A stretch of DNA of 64,000 nucleotides from Winslowiella toletana (GTDB taxonomy: Bacteria > Pseudomonadota > Gammaproteobacteria > Enterobacterales > Enterobacteriaceae), in NCBI RefSeq assembly GCF_032164335.1, contig NZ_CP134152.1, positions 2,604,001 to 2,668,000 on the forward strand, given 5' to 3'. The translations under genes were made by a program, and so were the position numbers. Positions within the stretch are counted from its first letter, which is position 1; each line of letters begins with the position of its first letter. Of this stretch, positions 25,500 to 33,997 are shown one piece after another. A model generated the notes under the pieces. It had not been told where the DNA came from, ran no database searches, and worked only from the letters and a program-made list of their open reading frames with translations.

Positions 25500-25912
25500 C
25501 AACGTTCATCCAGGTACGGTCAAAATAATCGCGCTGCCATCTTGTTTTAGCGATTGCAGCGTACCCACTTTTAGTGGCAAGGGGCGTGCTGGCGGAAGTC
25601 AGAACGTCTGATAAGGAAACAAGATGTTTGCATCCCTCCCGGCACACCCTGGCTGCATGCTTCATAACCATCTGTAACCCGTGCGCGAAATTGCTGCCTG
25701 CCTTCCCTTGCTTGTAATAGTGATATAGAACGATAATCGCCTGTGCTGAGTTGGGTATTGATTAGCACTGTGCCGCTATCACCGACCAATCAAAGCGATT
25801 CATACTGAGCCACGATCAGGCATGTTACTCATAAAATTAAGCTCAAGACATTGATATGAAAAGATATTCAAAGGAAACCCGAACATCTCATATGGGTATC
25901 AAATGACAACCT
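25500..25912. other. Gap between the exporter gene and sapC
   Basis: About 410 bases with no recognised gene. Frames of 71 and 72 codons exist on the minus strand (one contains VLINTQLSTGDYRSISLLQA) but resemble no family I know and have no ribosome site; they may be remnants of an element at the right border of the insertion. No tRNA, transposase or clear inverted repeat is visible. The last 50 bases must supply expression signals for sapC, but no strong ribosome site is seen before its ATG. Confidence 0.5.
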
Positions 25913-26803
25913 ATGCCAGCCGATAATATTTACGCTGAGAAGCGCCTGCCCAGCCCACTCCGCCATACCTGGCGGTTGTTTTATCGCGATACCACTGCGA
26001 TGGTCGGCTTTTATGGCTTTATCGCCCTGCTGCTAATGTGCGTATTTGGCGGGTTACTGGCACCTTATGGCCTCGATCAGCAATTTCTCGGCTATCAGCT
26101 ACTTCCGCCATCGTGGTCGCGTTATGGTGATGTCTCATTCTTTCTCGGCACCGATGATTTAGGTCGCGATTTGTTAAGCCGGCTGCTGAGCGGCGCGGCA
26201 CCGACCGTCGGTTCGGCAATACTGGTGACGGTGTTGGCCGCACTGTGCGCCATGGTGCTTGGCGTGCTGGCCGGATTAACCCATGGCCTGCGCTCGGCGG
26301 TGATGAACCATGTGCTCGACACCCTGCTGTCGATTCCCTCACTGCTGTTGGCGATTGTGGTGGTGGCCTTTTTAGGACCACGGCTGGAACATGCGCTGCT
26401 GGCTGTCTGGCTGGCGGTATTGCCACGCCTGGTGCGCGCTATTTACAGTGCGGTTCATGATGAACTGGAAAAAGATTACGTGGTGGCCGCACGCCTTGAC
26501 GGTGCCAGCAGCTTCAATATCCTTCGGCACGCGATACTGCCCAATATATTATCAATTCTGGTCACCGAATTTACCCGCGCATTGTCGATGGCGATTCTGG
26601 ATATTGCCGCGCTCGGTTTCCTCGATCTCGGCGCGCAGCTGCCCTCACCGGAATGGGGGGCGATGCTGGGAGACTCGCTGGAGCTGATTTATGTTGCGCC
26701 GTGGACAGTAATGCTGCCTGGCGCAGCGATTATGATCAGCGTATTGATCGTTAACCTGCTGGGTGACGGTATCCGCCGCGCCATTGAAGCGGGAGTGGAA
26801 TAA
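25913..26803 (+). CDS. sapC: Sap ABC transporter permease SapC
   Basis: SapC is the DppC/OppC-type permease that pairs with SapB. The 296-residue product matches the E. coli length. It starts [20 protein letters not shown] and carries [20 protein letters not shown] and [20 protein letters not shown]; the permease signature lies around [20 protein letters not shown]. It is intact, but its normal coupling to sapB is lost because 15.7 kb now separate them. The start codon has no evident ribosome site. Its stop overlaps the sapD start. Confidence 0.96.
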   Translation: MPADNIYAEKRLPSPLRHTWRLFYRDTTAMVGFYGFIALLLMCVFGGLLAPYGLDQQFLGYQLLPPSWSRYGDVSFFLGTDDLGRDLLSRLLSGAAPTVGSAILVTVLAALCAMVLGVLAGLTHGLRSAVMNHVLDTLLSIPSLLLAIVVVAFLGPRLEHALLAVWLAVLPRLVRAIYSAVHDELEKDYVVAARLDGASSFNILRHAILPNILSILVTEFTRALSMAILDIAALGFLDLGAQLPSPEWGAMLGDSLELIYVAPWTVMLPGAAIMISVLIVNLLGDGIRRAIEAGVE

Positions 26804-27795
26804 TGCCGTTACTCGATATTCGCAATCTGACGATTGAATTTATGACTGCCGATGGCCCGGTAAAAGCGGTCGATCGCGTCAGTATTACCATGAGCGCCGG
26901 AGAAGTACGCGGGCTGGTCGGTGAGTCCGGTTCCGGTAAGAGCCTGATTGCCAAAGCCATCTGCGGCGTGACCAAAGACAACTGGCGCGTCACCGCCGAT
27001 CGCATGCGCTTTGATGATATCGATCTGTTGCAGCTGTCGCCACGCGAGCGTCGACGCATCGTCGGGCATAATGTCTCAATGATTTTTCAGGAACCGCAAT
27101 CCTGCCTCGATCCCTCGGAAAGTGTGGGTCGACAAATTATGCAGGCGATTCCGGGCTGGACCTATAAAGGCCGCTGGTATCAGCGTTTTCACTGGCGTCA
27201 CCGCCGCGCCATTGAGCTTTTGCACCGCGTCGGCATCAAAGATCATCGCGATATTATGCGCAGCTTCCCTTATGAACTGACCGATGGCGAATGTCAGAAA
27301 GTGATGATTGCCATTGCGCTGGCGAATCAGCCGCGCTTATTGATCGCCGATGAGCCAACCAACGCCATGGAGCCGACCACCCAGGCGCAAATCTTCCGTT
27401 TGTTGTCGCGACTCAACCAGAACAATAACACCACCATTCTGTTGATCAGTCATGATCTGCAAATGATGAGCCACTGGGCGGACCGGATCAATGTGATGTA
27501 CTGCGGGCAGACGGTAGAAACCGCCCAGAGCGAGGATCTGATCTCCTCGCCGCATCATCCTTATACGCAGGCGCTGATCCGCGCGATGCCGGATTTTGGT
27601 CGATCGCTGCCGCACAAAAGCCGCCTGAATACCTTGCCGGGGGCCATTCCATCACTGGAACATCTGCCGGTTGGCTGCCGTCTCGGCCCGCGCTGCCCTT
27701 ACGCGCAGAAAAAATGTATTGATACGCCGCGTCTCACCGGCACCCGTTCGCACCTATATGCCTGTCATTTCCCGCTTAATATGGAGGGTCAGTGA
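26803..27795 (+). CDS. sapD: Sap ABC transporter ATP-binding protein SapD
   Basis: A 330-residue ATPase of the Opp/Dpp type that powers the Sap transporter; SapD of E. coli also affects Trk potassium uptake. Walker [13 protein letters not shown] (about 43-54), the signature [13 protein letters not shown] in place of LSGGQ, Walker [13 protein letters not shown], and the C-terminal oligopeptide-transporter extension with cysteines ([14 protein letters not shown]) are visible. The start overlaps the sapC stop (TAATG) and the stop overlaps the sapF start. Confidence 0.97.
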   Translation: MPLLDIRNLTIEFMTADGPVKAVDRVSITMSAGEVRGLVGESGSGKSLIAKAICGVTKDNWRVTADRMRFDDIDLLQLSPRERRRIVGHNVSMIFQEPQSCLDPSESVGRQIMQAIPGWTYKGRWYQRFHWRHRRAIELLHRVGIKDHRDIMRSFPYELTDGECQKVMIAIALANQPRLLIADEPTNAMEPTTQAQIFRLLSRLNQNNNTTILLISHDLQMMSHWADRINVMYCGQTVETAQSEDLISSPHHPYTQALIRAMPDFGRSLPHKSRLNTLPGAIPSLEHLPVGCRLGPRCPYAQKKCIDTPRLTGTRSHLYACHFPLNMEGQ

Positions 27796-28601
27796 TGGTC
27801 GAAACCCTGCTTGAAGTGCGTAACCTGAGCAAAACCTACCGCTATCGCACCGGACTGTTTCGCCGTCAGCACGTCGAGGCGGTGAAAAGCGTCAGTTTCA
27901 CCCTGCGGGAAAAACAGACGCTGGCAATTATCGGCGAGAACGGTTCCGGCAAATCGACGCTGGCAAAAATGCTCAGCGGCATGATCGCCCCCAGTGCGGG
28001 CGAGATGCTGATTGACGACCATCCGTTAGAGTATGGGGATTATGGCTACCGCAGCCAGCGTATCCGTATGATTTTTCAGGATCCGTCCACTTCACTTAAT
28101 CCGCGAAAGCGCATTAGTCAGATGCTGGATTTTCCGCTGCGGCTGAACACCGATCTTGATGCCGCGGCGCGTGAAAAACGCATTATCGCCACGCTGCGCC
28201 AGGTCGGGTTGCTGCGCGATCACGCGGCCTACTATCCACATATGCTGGCTCCCGGCCAGAAACAGCGCGTCGGCCTGGCACGTGCGCTGATCCTGCAACC
28301 AAAAGTGATTGTCGCCGATGAAGCGCTGGCTTCGCTGGATATGTCGATGCGCTCACAGCTGATAAACCTGATGCTTGAACTGCAGGAAAAACACGGTATC
28401 TCTTATATCTATGTGACCCAGCACCTCGGCATGATGAAACACATCAGCGATCAGGTGATAGTGATGCACCAGGGCGAAGTGGTCGAGCGCGGCAGTACCG
28501 CCGACGTACTGGCCTGCCCGCTAAATGATTTAACCAAACGACTGATTACCAGCCATTTCGGCGAAGCCTTAACCGCCGACGCCTGGCGACGAGACCGCTA
28601 A
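27795..28601 (+). CDS. sapF: Sap ABC transporter ATP-binding protein SapF
   Basis: A 268-residue second ATPase of the Sap transporter. Walker A is GENGSGKSTLAK, the signature region APGQKQRVGLARAL, and Walker B VIVADEALASLDMS. I start at ATG 27795 ([20 protein letters not shown]), overlapping the sapD stop by one base; a GTG one codon upstream is the other choice. Length and sequence follow E. coli SapF closely. Confidence 0.97.
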   Translation: MVETLLEVRNLSKTYRYRTGLFRRQHVEAVKSVSFTLREKQTLAIIGENGSGKSTLAKMLSGMIAPSAGEMLIDDHPLEYGDYGYRSQRIRMIFQDPSTSLNPRKRISQMLDFPLRLNTDLDAAAREKRIIATLRQVGLLRDHAAYYPHMLAPGQKQRVGLARALILQPKVIVADEALASLDMSMRSQLINLMLELQEKHGISYIYVTQHLGMMKHISDQVIVMHQGEVVERGSTADVLACPLNDLTKRLITSHFGEALTADAWRRDR

Positions 28602-28655
28602 ACAACCGATGTTAAGCGCTGCAGAAATGCGGCTCTACGCTACTGTAAAGACTCG

Positions 28656-28664
28656 TGCTAGAAT
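28656..28664 (+). promoter_or_regulatory. Probable fabI promoter (extended -10)
   Basis: TGCTAGAAT is an extended -10 element located 78 bases before the fabI ATG. No good -35 box is visible, as allowed for extended -10 promoters. It is the best promoter candidate in the sapF-fabI gap. Confidence 0.5.
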
Positions 28665-28741
28665 GCCGGGTCGATTCACGTCGGTCGCTCATTTATTGTT
28701 CAAAGCGGCCGCCAACAACAATGACCATAAGGATTACAGCT

Positions 28742-29530
28742 ATGGGTTTTCTTTCCGGTAAGCGCATTCTGATTACTGGCGTTGCCAGTAAACTCTCTAT
28801 CGCATACGGTATTGCGCAAGCGATGCACAAACAGGGCGCTGAACTGGCTTTCACCTACCAAAACGACAAACTGAAAGGTCGTGTGGAGGAGTTTGCTAAA
28901 GATCTGGGCTCTGACATCGTTCTGCCTTGTGACGTTGCTGAAGATGAGAGCATCAAAGCGCTGTTTACTGAACTGGCAAAAACCTGGCCAAAATTTGATG
29001 GATTCGTACACTCCATCGGCTTCGCTCCTGCTGACCAGCTGGATGGCGATTATGTTAACGCTGTGACCCGCGAAGGCTTCAAAATCGCGCACGACATCAG
29101 CGCCTACAGCTTCGTCGCCATGGCCAAAGAGTGCCGCGCGATGCTGAACCCGAACTCCGCCCTGCTGACCCTGTCTTACCTGGGCGCCGAGCGTGCAATC
29201 CCTAACTACAACGTGATGGGTCTGGCTAAAGCTTCTCTGGAAGCTAACGTGCGCTATATGGCGAACGCGATGGGCCCGGACAGCGTCCGTGTGAACGCCA
29301 TCTCTGCCGGTCCAATCCGTACTCTGGCGGCGTCAGGCATCAAAGATTTCCGTAAGATGCTGTCCCACTGCGAAGCGGTAACCCCAATTCGTCGTACCGT
29401 GACCACTGAAGATGTCGGTAACTCCGCTGCCTTCCTGTGTTCCGATCTTTCAGCCGGTGTTACCGGTGAAGTTCTGCACGTTGACGGCGGTTTCAGCATC
29501 GCTGCAATGAACGAGCTGGAACTGAAATAA
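28742..29530 (+). CDS. fabI: Enoyl-[acyl-carrier-protein] reductase (NADH) FabI
   Basis: FabI catalyses the last reduction of each fatty-acid elongation cycle and is the triclosan target. The 262-residue product equals E. coli FabI in length. It starts [20 protein letters not shown]; the catalytic pair lies in [19 protein letters not shown] (Y146, Y156, K163), and [16 protein letters not shown] holds the glycine altered in triclosan-resistant mutants, here unaltered. I start at 28742 after AAGGA and not 29 codons upstream. A terminator follows directly. Confidence 0.98.
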   Translation: MGFLSGKRILITGVASKLSIAYGIAQAMHKQGAELAFTYQNDKLKGRVEEFAKDLGSDIVLPCDVAEDESIKALFTELAKTWPKFDGFVHSIGFAPADQLDGDYVNAVTREGFKIAHDISAYSFVAMAKECRAMLNPNSALLTLSYLGAERAIPNYNVMGLAKASLEANVRYMANAMGPDSVRVNAISAGPIRTLAASGIKDFRKMLSHCEAVTPIRRTVTTEDVGNSAAFLCSDLSAGVTGEVLHVDGGFSIAAMNELELK

Positions 29531-29537
29531 GCTTAAC

Positions 29538-29564
29538 GGGCGAGGCTTGCCTCGCCCTGCTTTT
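29538..29564 (+). terminator. fabI terminator
   Basis: GGGCGAGG-CTTG-CCTCGCCC is a perfect eight-base-pair stem followed by TGCTTTT, eight bases after the fabI stop. It is a rho-independent terminator. Confidence 0.85.
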
Positions 29565-29746
29565 CGCGTCAATCCTCCCGCGTCCTTTCTGTTATACCTT
29601 TCTGATATTAATTATCACTCAACAATCTTTTGTGCATTCCACCGCTTACGCCAGGATAGTTATGCCATCCAGGCCCGGCGTAACCGCATTTTTCTCTCCT
29701 TTAGCCAGTCGAACGTCCGGGTCAGTTAACTTGAAAAGGAATGACC

Positions 29747-30880
29747 ATGGAGCAACGCCGTTTTTCGGGCAACAATCACTGGTATCACGAAACACAATCC
29801 AGTGTGGGCGCTAAGCAGGAGTCGCCGCTGGTGCCTGAAGCTGCGGAAGTGGAAGACCGTTTCCTGCTGGGTCTGTCGCAACAAGCCAGTACTTCGTTGC
29901 AGCCAATATTAAGCGGCCAGCATGAAATGTTGCAGGCTGCCCGCCATATCAGCGATATCCTGTTACTGGATACGCTTAATACTTCGCTGACCCACACGCT
30001 GACCCTGTATGACCGCCTCTGTACCGCGCTGACCGTCGCGCAGGTCACCGGCATTCAGCGCATGTGTAATCACTATGCGGCGCGACTGAATCCGCTACCC
30101 GGGCCAGACTCTTCACGCGAAAGTAATAACCGTCTGACGCAAATCACCCAATATTCACGCCAGCTGGCCAGCCAGCCGACGCTGATTGACCGCGCCGCGC
30201 TGCACCGGCTGGCCGAGGTCGGCCTGACCGAGCCGGATATTATTACCTTTAGTCAACTGATTGGTTTTGTCAGCTATCAGGCGCGCGCGATCGCCGGAAT
30301 ACAGGCAATGATGGCGTTGCCGGTGCGCTGGATTCCCGGCATTACAACCCCGCCGGATGCCGACAGCTCGCGCTTCAGCCAGCAAGCCGAGTGGCAACCG
30401 CAGCTGCCGCCGGTTGAACTGCGCTACGCCAGTGCCGAACAGCTCGAGGCGCTGACATTTTGCCAGCCGCAGCAGGCATTGCAGCACAGCGCCTGGCTGT
30501 TAGCGCACGATGCAAAAGCGCTGCATGGCTGGGCACTGCTGCTCAGCACGCAACAGCAGAACGAACATGACGCGCTGGCCAGCGTAGTGAGTGCGCGGAT
30601 CAATGGCAGCAACAGCTGCTTCTGGCACTATCAGGGAGAGTGGCGCGAGGCGTTAATTCAGGGTATTGATGACGCGCTGACGGCCAGTAAGGCGCAGCCC
30701 GTTGCGCATGCGGTGATACAGGCAGCGGCCCAGCTCACCCGCGCGCCGGAAAGGTTCAGCGCGGCGCACCTCCAGCCGCTGGCGGAAAGCGGCTTCTCGC
30801 CGCCAGCGCAGCTTAAGCTGATTCACAGTGTGGCGCTGGCTAACTGGAATAACCGACTGATGCAAACGCTGGGCGGCTGA
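29747..30880 (+). CDS. yciW: YciW-like CMD-domain protein
   Basis: A 377-residue cytoplasmic protein matching the position and start (MEQRRFSGNNHWYHETQSS) of E. coli YciW, a putative oxidoreductase of the carboxymuconolactone-decarboxylase/AhpD-like group linked to cysteine metabolism. The helical halves, ending in LTEPDIITFSQLIGFVSYQA and FSPPAQLKLIHSVALANWNN, fit two AhpD-like units. The E. coli gene order fabI-yciW is kept. I choose ATG 29747 because AAGGA stands six bases before it; an ATG two codons upstream is too close. Confidence 0.85.
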   Translation: MEQRRFSGNNHWYHETQSSVGAKQESPLVPEAAEVEDRFLLGLSQQASTSLQPILSGQHEMLQAARHISDILLLDTLNTSLTHTLTLYDRLCTALTVAQVTGIQRMCNHYAARLNPLPGPDSSRESNNRLTQITQYSRQLASQPTLIDRAALHRLAEVGLTEPDIITFSQLIGFVSYQARAIAGIQAMMALPVRWIPGITTPPDADSSRFSQQAEWQPQLPPVELRYASAEQLEALTFCQPQQALQHSAWLLAHDAKALHGWALLLSTQQQNEHDALASVVSARINGSNSCFWHYQGEWREALIQGIDDALTASKAQPVAHAVIQAAAQLTRAPERFSAAHLQPLAESGFSPPAQLKLIHSVALANWNNRLMQTLGG

Positions 30881-30884
30881 GTCA

Positions 30885-31781
30885 TTATTCACTCAGCCAG
30901 CGACGCACCTCATCAAAAAAATGCTGAGCCAGCGGCGTGGCGCGCCCCGGCTCGGCGATTACCACCGCCGCGTGGCGCGTCATCGGCGCGATTAACAGCT
31001 GGCGACTTTTCAGTTCCGGCGTCATCGCTGGCAATAAGTGACCGGTTGGCGTAATCAGGCAACCCAGCCCAACCTGCACCGCCTGCAATAGCTGAAACAC
31101 CGAAGTCGTTTCGAGAATCACCCGCAGCTGCAAGCCCGCCTCGCGAAAATGCCCATCAATGTAGCGGCGAAAATAACGGGTTGGCTCCGCCAGGCATAGC
31201 GGCAATGCTGACAGCTGCCCGAGCGTCAGCGGTTCGCTGTCGTTGAGCTGCGGAAAATGTTGCGGGTGATACAGCAGTTCAACGCCATTGTCCTTCAGCG
31301 CTTCCGCCTGAAAATGCAGCTCACGCAGCGTCGCCAGCTCAAAAAAACCGATTCCGACATCTACCGTATGGCTGTTTAACGCTTCCAGCAGCTGATCGGC
31401 ACTCAGCACCGCCACCCGGTAATCAAGCTGCGGATAACGATCGCTTATCGCCTTCAGCATCAGCGGCAACGAGATGCTGCACTGCGGCACCACGCCAATC
31501 CGCAGCGTGCCGGTGACGCCATGCTTTAATGATTCGACTTCTAACTTGAGCCCCTGATAAACAGAAACAATTTCCCGCGCCCACGCCAGTACGCGCTCGC
31601 CTTCGGCAGTAAAGCCGGCAAAGTTGTTGCTGCGATTGATCAATGAAAGCCCAAGCTCACGCTCAAGATTTTTTAGCCGCATCGACAGCGTTGGCTGGCT
31701 GACAAAACTGGCCTCCGCCGCACGACCAAAATGGCGCTCACGCTCAAGATTCACCAGATAGATAAGTTGTTTTATATCCAT
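30885..31781 (-). CDS. LysR-family transcriptional regulator
   Basis: A 298-residue LysR-type regulator. The N-terminal winged helix-turn-helix is MDIKQLIYLVNLERERHFGR followed by AAEASFVSQPTLSMRLKNLE. The effector domain begins near residue 90 (TGTLRIGVVPQCSISLPLML) and resembles the OxyR/CynR/HcaR group with LTLGQLSALPLCLAEPTRYF. No paired redox cysteines as in OxyR are seen. It converges on yciW with only four bases between the stops and is divergent from bluF. The target and inducer are unknown; LysR proteins often control the divergent neighbour, here bluF. Confidence 0.9.
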   Translation of the reverse strand: MDIKQLIYLVNLERERHFGRAAEASFVSQPTLSMRLKNLERELGLSLINRSNNFAGFTAEGERVLAWAREIVSVYQGLKLEVESLKHGVTGTLRIGVVPQCSISLPLMLKAISDRYPQLDYRVAVLSADQLLEALNSHTVDVGIGFFELATLRELHFQAEALKDNGVELLYHPQHFPQLNDSEPLTLGQLSALPLCLAEPTRYFRRYIDGHFREAGLQLRVILETTSVFQLLQAVQVGLGCLITPTGHLLPAMTPELKSRQLLIAPMTRHAAVVIAEPGRATPLAQHFFDEVRRWLSE

Positions 31782-32087
31782 TATTCTTATTTTTCAATTA
31801 ATTATATTAGATCGGCGGTCGCAAAACGTATTACCGATCGCCTGACTATTGTATCCGCTAGCGGCAAAACGTTTCAGGATTTTATACCGGCAAATGTCCC
31901 ACGTTTACCGGTTGCCGTAAACCAACAAACAGCCCGCAGCTTTGCCGCCCTTTCAGCCGCGCCGCAGGAGGATATTTTTCGTCAGATATTCAACGGTTTT
32001 CACGCTATTTATCCATCTGTTGTGGACAAAACTGGCCAGAATTCTGCTAATGTATGCGGCCCAAGTGCGAAAATTCTGGAACCGCCA
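31782..32087. other. Divergent control region between the LysR gene and bluF
   Basis: About 306 bases between two divergent starts. The CGATCG palindrome (31836-31841) and other short dyads are present, but I see no promoter or operator clear enough to place. An open frame on the plus strand runs through the region in phase with bluF but lacks similarity and a ribosome site. Confidence 0.4.
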
Positions 32088-33299
32088 ATGTTGTCAACAA
32101 TCATCTATCGCAGCCACCTTTCTGATGACGTGTCAGAACTGATACTGGAGGGGTTAGCTGGTAAAGCCAACAAAGTTAACAATGCATTTGATGTCACCGG
32201 CATTTTATTGTTTAACGGCACGCATTTTTTTCAGCTGTTAGAAGGCCCTGAAGATGCCGTGAACACCATCTATCAGCGTATCTGTCAGGATACCCGCCAC
32301 CATAATCTGGTTGAGCTGCTGCGCGATTATGCGCCGTCACGCCGCTTCGGTAACGCCGGAATGGAGCTGTTTGATCTGCGAGAATATGACAAGGCTTCCG
32401 TTCTGCAGGCGGTGCTGGATAAAGGCACATCAAAATATCAGCTGACCTATGATGACCGTGCGCTACAGTTTCTTCGCACCTTTGTTGAAGCCAGGGAACG
32501 GGAAAATTATTTTGAAATCCCGTCGGCAGACTGCTGGGATTTTATTGTTGACGAGGCTGACAGCGTGCAGGAAGCGGATTTTATCCCGGCGTCAGAAGCG
32601 TACAGTTATGCCTTTCAGCCAATTATCGACCCGTTTGGTCGGCAGATCCTCTCGTATGAAGCGTTGCTTCGCCAGGCAGATGGCGGTTCCGCGCAGCACT
32701 ATTTTTCTCAGTTAGCAGCGGATGATATTTACCGTGCCGACCTCGAATCCAAGAAACTGGCTTTTGCCATGGCAAAACAACTTGGCATCCACCAGCAAAG
32801 GTTGTCAGTAAACCTGCTGCCAATGTCACTGGTAGTGATTCCTGACGCGGTAGATTTCCTGCTGCGCGAGATTGCGGCCAACCAACTGGTGCCTGAACAG
32901 ATCGTGGTCGAAGTCACAGAGAATGAAGTGATTTCACGTCCCGACGAATTTCAGACGGCGATTAAGCAGCTTAAAGCCGCAGGCATCAGCTTTGCCATTG
33001 ATGATTTCGGTGCCGGATTTGCAGGGCTTTCGCTACTGGCGCGATTCCAGCCTGACAGGATTAAAATTGACCGCAATATCATTTGTGATGTGCACAAAAG
33101 TGGCGCAAAACAAGCGATTGTGCAGGCTATTGTCAAATGCTGTTCATCGCTGGAGATTGCGGTAGTTGCCGCCGGTGTCGACAAGCCCGAAGAGTGGATG
33201 TGGCTGGAAGCCGCCGGAATTTTCCATTTCCAGGGCGCATTGTTTGCCAAAGCGAAACTTAACGCCATCCCGGCGGTGGCGTGGCCAGAACAAAAATAA
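32088..33299 (+). CDS. bluF: Blue-light sensor BluF (BLUF-EAL protein)
   Basis: A 403-residue protein, the length of E. coli BluF/YcgF, with an N-terminal FAD-binding BLUF domain (MLSTIIYRSHLSDD, photoactive Y7; later DVTGILLFNGTHFFQLLEG with the flavin glutamine) and a C-terminal EAL domain. E. coli BluF does not degrade c-di-GMP but binds the repressor BluR in light. Here the EAL domain keeps more catalytic residues: SYEALLR, NLLPMSL, TENEV, AIDDFGAGFAG and DRIKID, but the loop motif AEGVE reads AAGVDK, so the key glutamate is lost. I start at 32088 because the BLUF fold begins there; 119 upstream in-frame codons have no support. Confidence 0.93.
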   Translation: MLSTIIYRSHLSDDVSELILEGLAGKANKVNNAFDVTGILLFNGTHFFQLLEGPEDAVNTIYQRICQDTRHHNLVELLRDYAPSRRFGNAGMELFDLREYDKASVLQAVLDKGTSKYQLTYDDRALQFLRTFVEARERENYFEIPSADCWDFIVDEADSVQEADFIPASEAYSYAFQPIIDPFGRQILSYEALLRQADGGSAQHYFSQLAADDIYRADLESKKLAFAMAKQLGIHQQRLSVNLLPMSLVVIPDAVDFLLREIAANQLVPEQIVVEVTENEVISRPDEFQTAIKQLKAAGISFAIDDFGAGFAGLSLLARFQPDRIKIDRNIICDVHKSGAKQAIVQAIVKCCSSLEIAVVAAGVDKPEEWMWLEAAGIFHFQGALFAKAKLNAIPAVAWPEQK

Positions 33300-33307
33300 C
33301 CCGGTCC

Positions 33308-33338
33308 GCGCACTGACTGCATTGCACAGTCAGTGCGC
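33308..33338 (+). terminator. Hairpin after bluF
   Basis: GCGCACTGACTG-CATTGCA-CAGTCAGTGCGC is a perfect twelve-base-pair stem that begins nine bases after the bluF stop. There is no T-run, but the stem is strong enough to act as a terminator or 3'-end protector. Confidence 0.6.
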
Positions 33339-33398
33339 AGCGGGTTGAGCACACTATTAATCTAAGCGATAATTATTTTCATTTAGCTGGAAGTCGGG

Positions 33399-33980
33399 AT
33401 GTCAGATTATTTATTACTGTTTGTAGGGACGGTGTTAGTTAACAATTTCGTGCTGGTGCAGTTCCTCGGGCTCTGCCCGTTTATGGGTTCCTCGAAGAAA
33501 ATTGAAATGGCCATCGGTATGGGGCTGGCCACCACCTTTGTGCTGACCCTGGTGGCGGTACTGGCGTGGATTGCCAATCATCTGATTCTCACCCCGCTTG
33601 ATCTGGGTTATCTGCGCATTCTGGTGTATATCACCGCCAGCGCGGTGGTGGTGCAGTTCACCGAAATGGTGATCCGCAAAACCAGTCCGTCGCTCTATCG
33701 CTTACTCGGCATTTTTCTGCCGTTGATAACCACCAACTGTGCAGTACTGGCCGTTCCCCTGTTAAGTACCAACCGCAGCCACGGCTTTTTCGAGGCGGCA
33801 TTCTATGGTTTCAGTGCCGCAGTCGGCTTCTCAGTGGTGATGGTCTTGTTTGCCGCGATGCGCGAACGACTGGATCTGGCTAAGGTTCCGCTGCCGTTTA
33901 AGGGCTCGCCGATTTCGCTGATCACCGCCGGGCTGATGTCACTCTCTTTTATGGGCTTTATCGGGCTGACCGAAGCATAA
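33399..33980 (+). CDS. rsxA: RsxA/RnfA-like electron transport subunit (isolated copy)
   Basis: A 193-residue integral membrane protein with about six helices, the length of E. coli RsxA. It shows [40 protein letters not shown] with the conserved cysteine in TTNCAV, and [20 protein letters not shown]. RsxA is one membrane subunit of the Rnf/Rsx complex that moves electrons through the membrane and keeps SoxR reduced. Normally it is followed by rsxBCDGE. Here none of those genes is present and a PTS gene converges directly after it. It may be a duplicate of a full operon elsewhere or a stand-alone version. Confidence 0.88.
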   Translation: MSDYLLLFVGTVLVNNFVLVQFLGLCPFMGSSKKIEMAIGMGLATTFVLTLVAVLAWIANHLILTPLDLGYLRILVYITASAVVVQFTEMVIRKTSPSLYRLLGIFLPLITTNCAVLAVPLLSTNRSHGFFEAAFYGFSAAVGFSVVMVLFAAMRERLDLAKVPLPFKGSPISLITAGLMSLSFMGFIGLTEA

Positions 33981-33997
33981 GCTGCTGTCATCAGCTT
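33979..33997. terminator. Hairpin between converging rsxA and PTS genes
   Basis: AAGCTG-CTGTCAT-CAGCTT spans the end of rsxA and the end of the converging PTS gene. Both stop codons lie within or beside it, leaving almost no intergenic space. It is a short stem without T-runs. Confidence 0.35.

Noticed and set aside
25571..25789. 72-codon minus-strand frame between the exporter and sapC
   Set aside because: No recognisable similarity, no ribosome site, overlaps another frame of equal length. Reported only as part of the gap.
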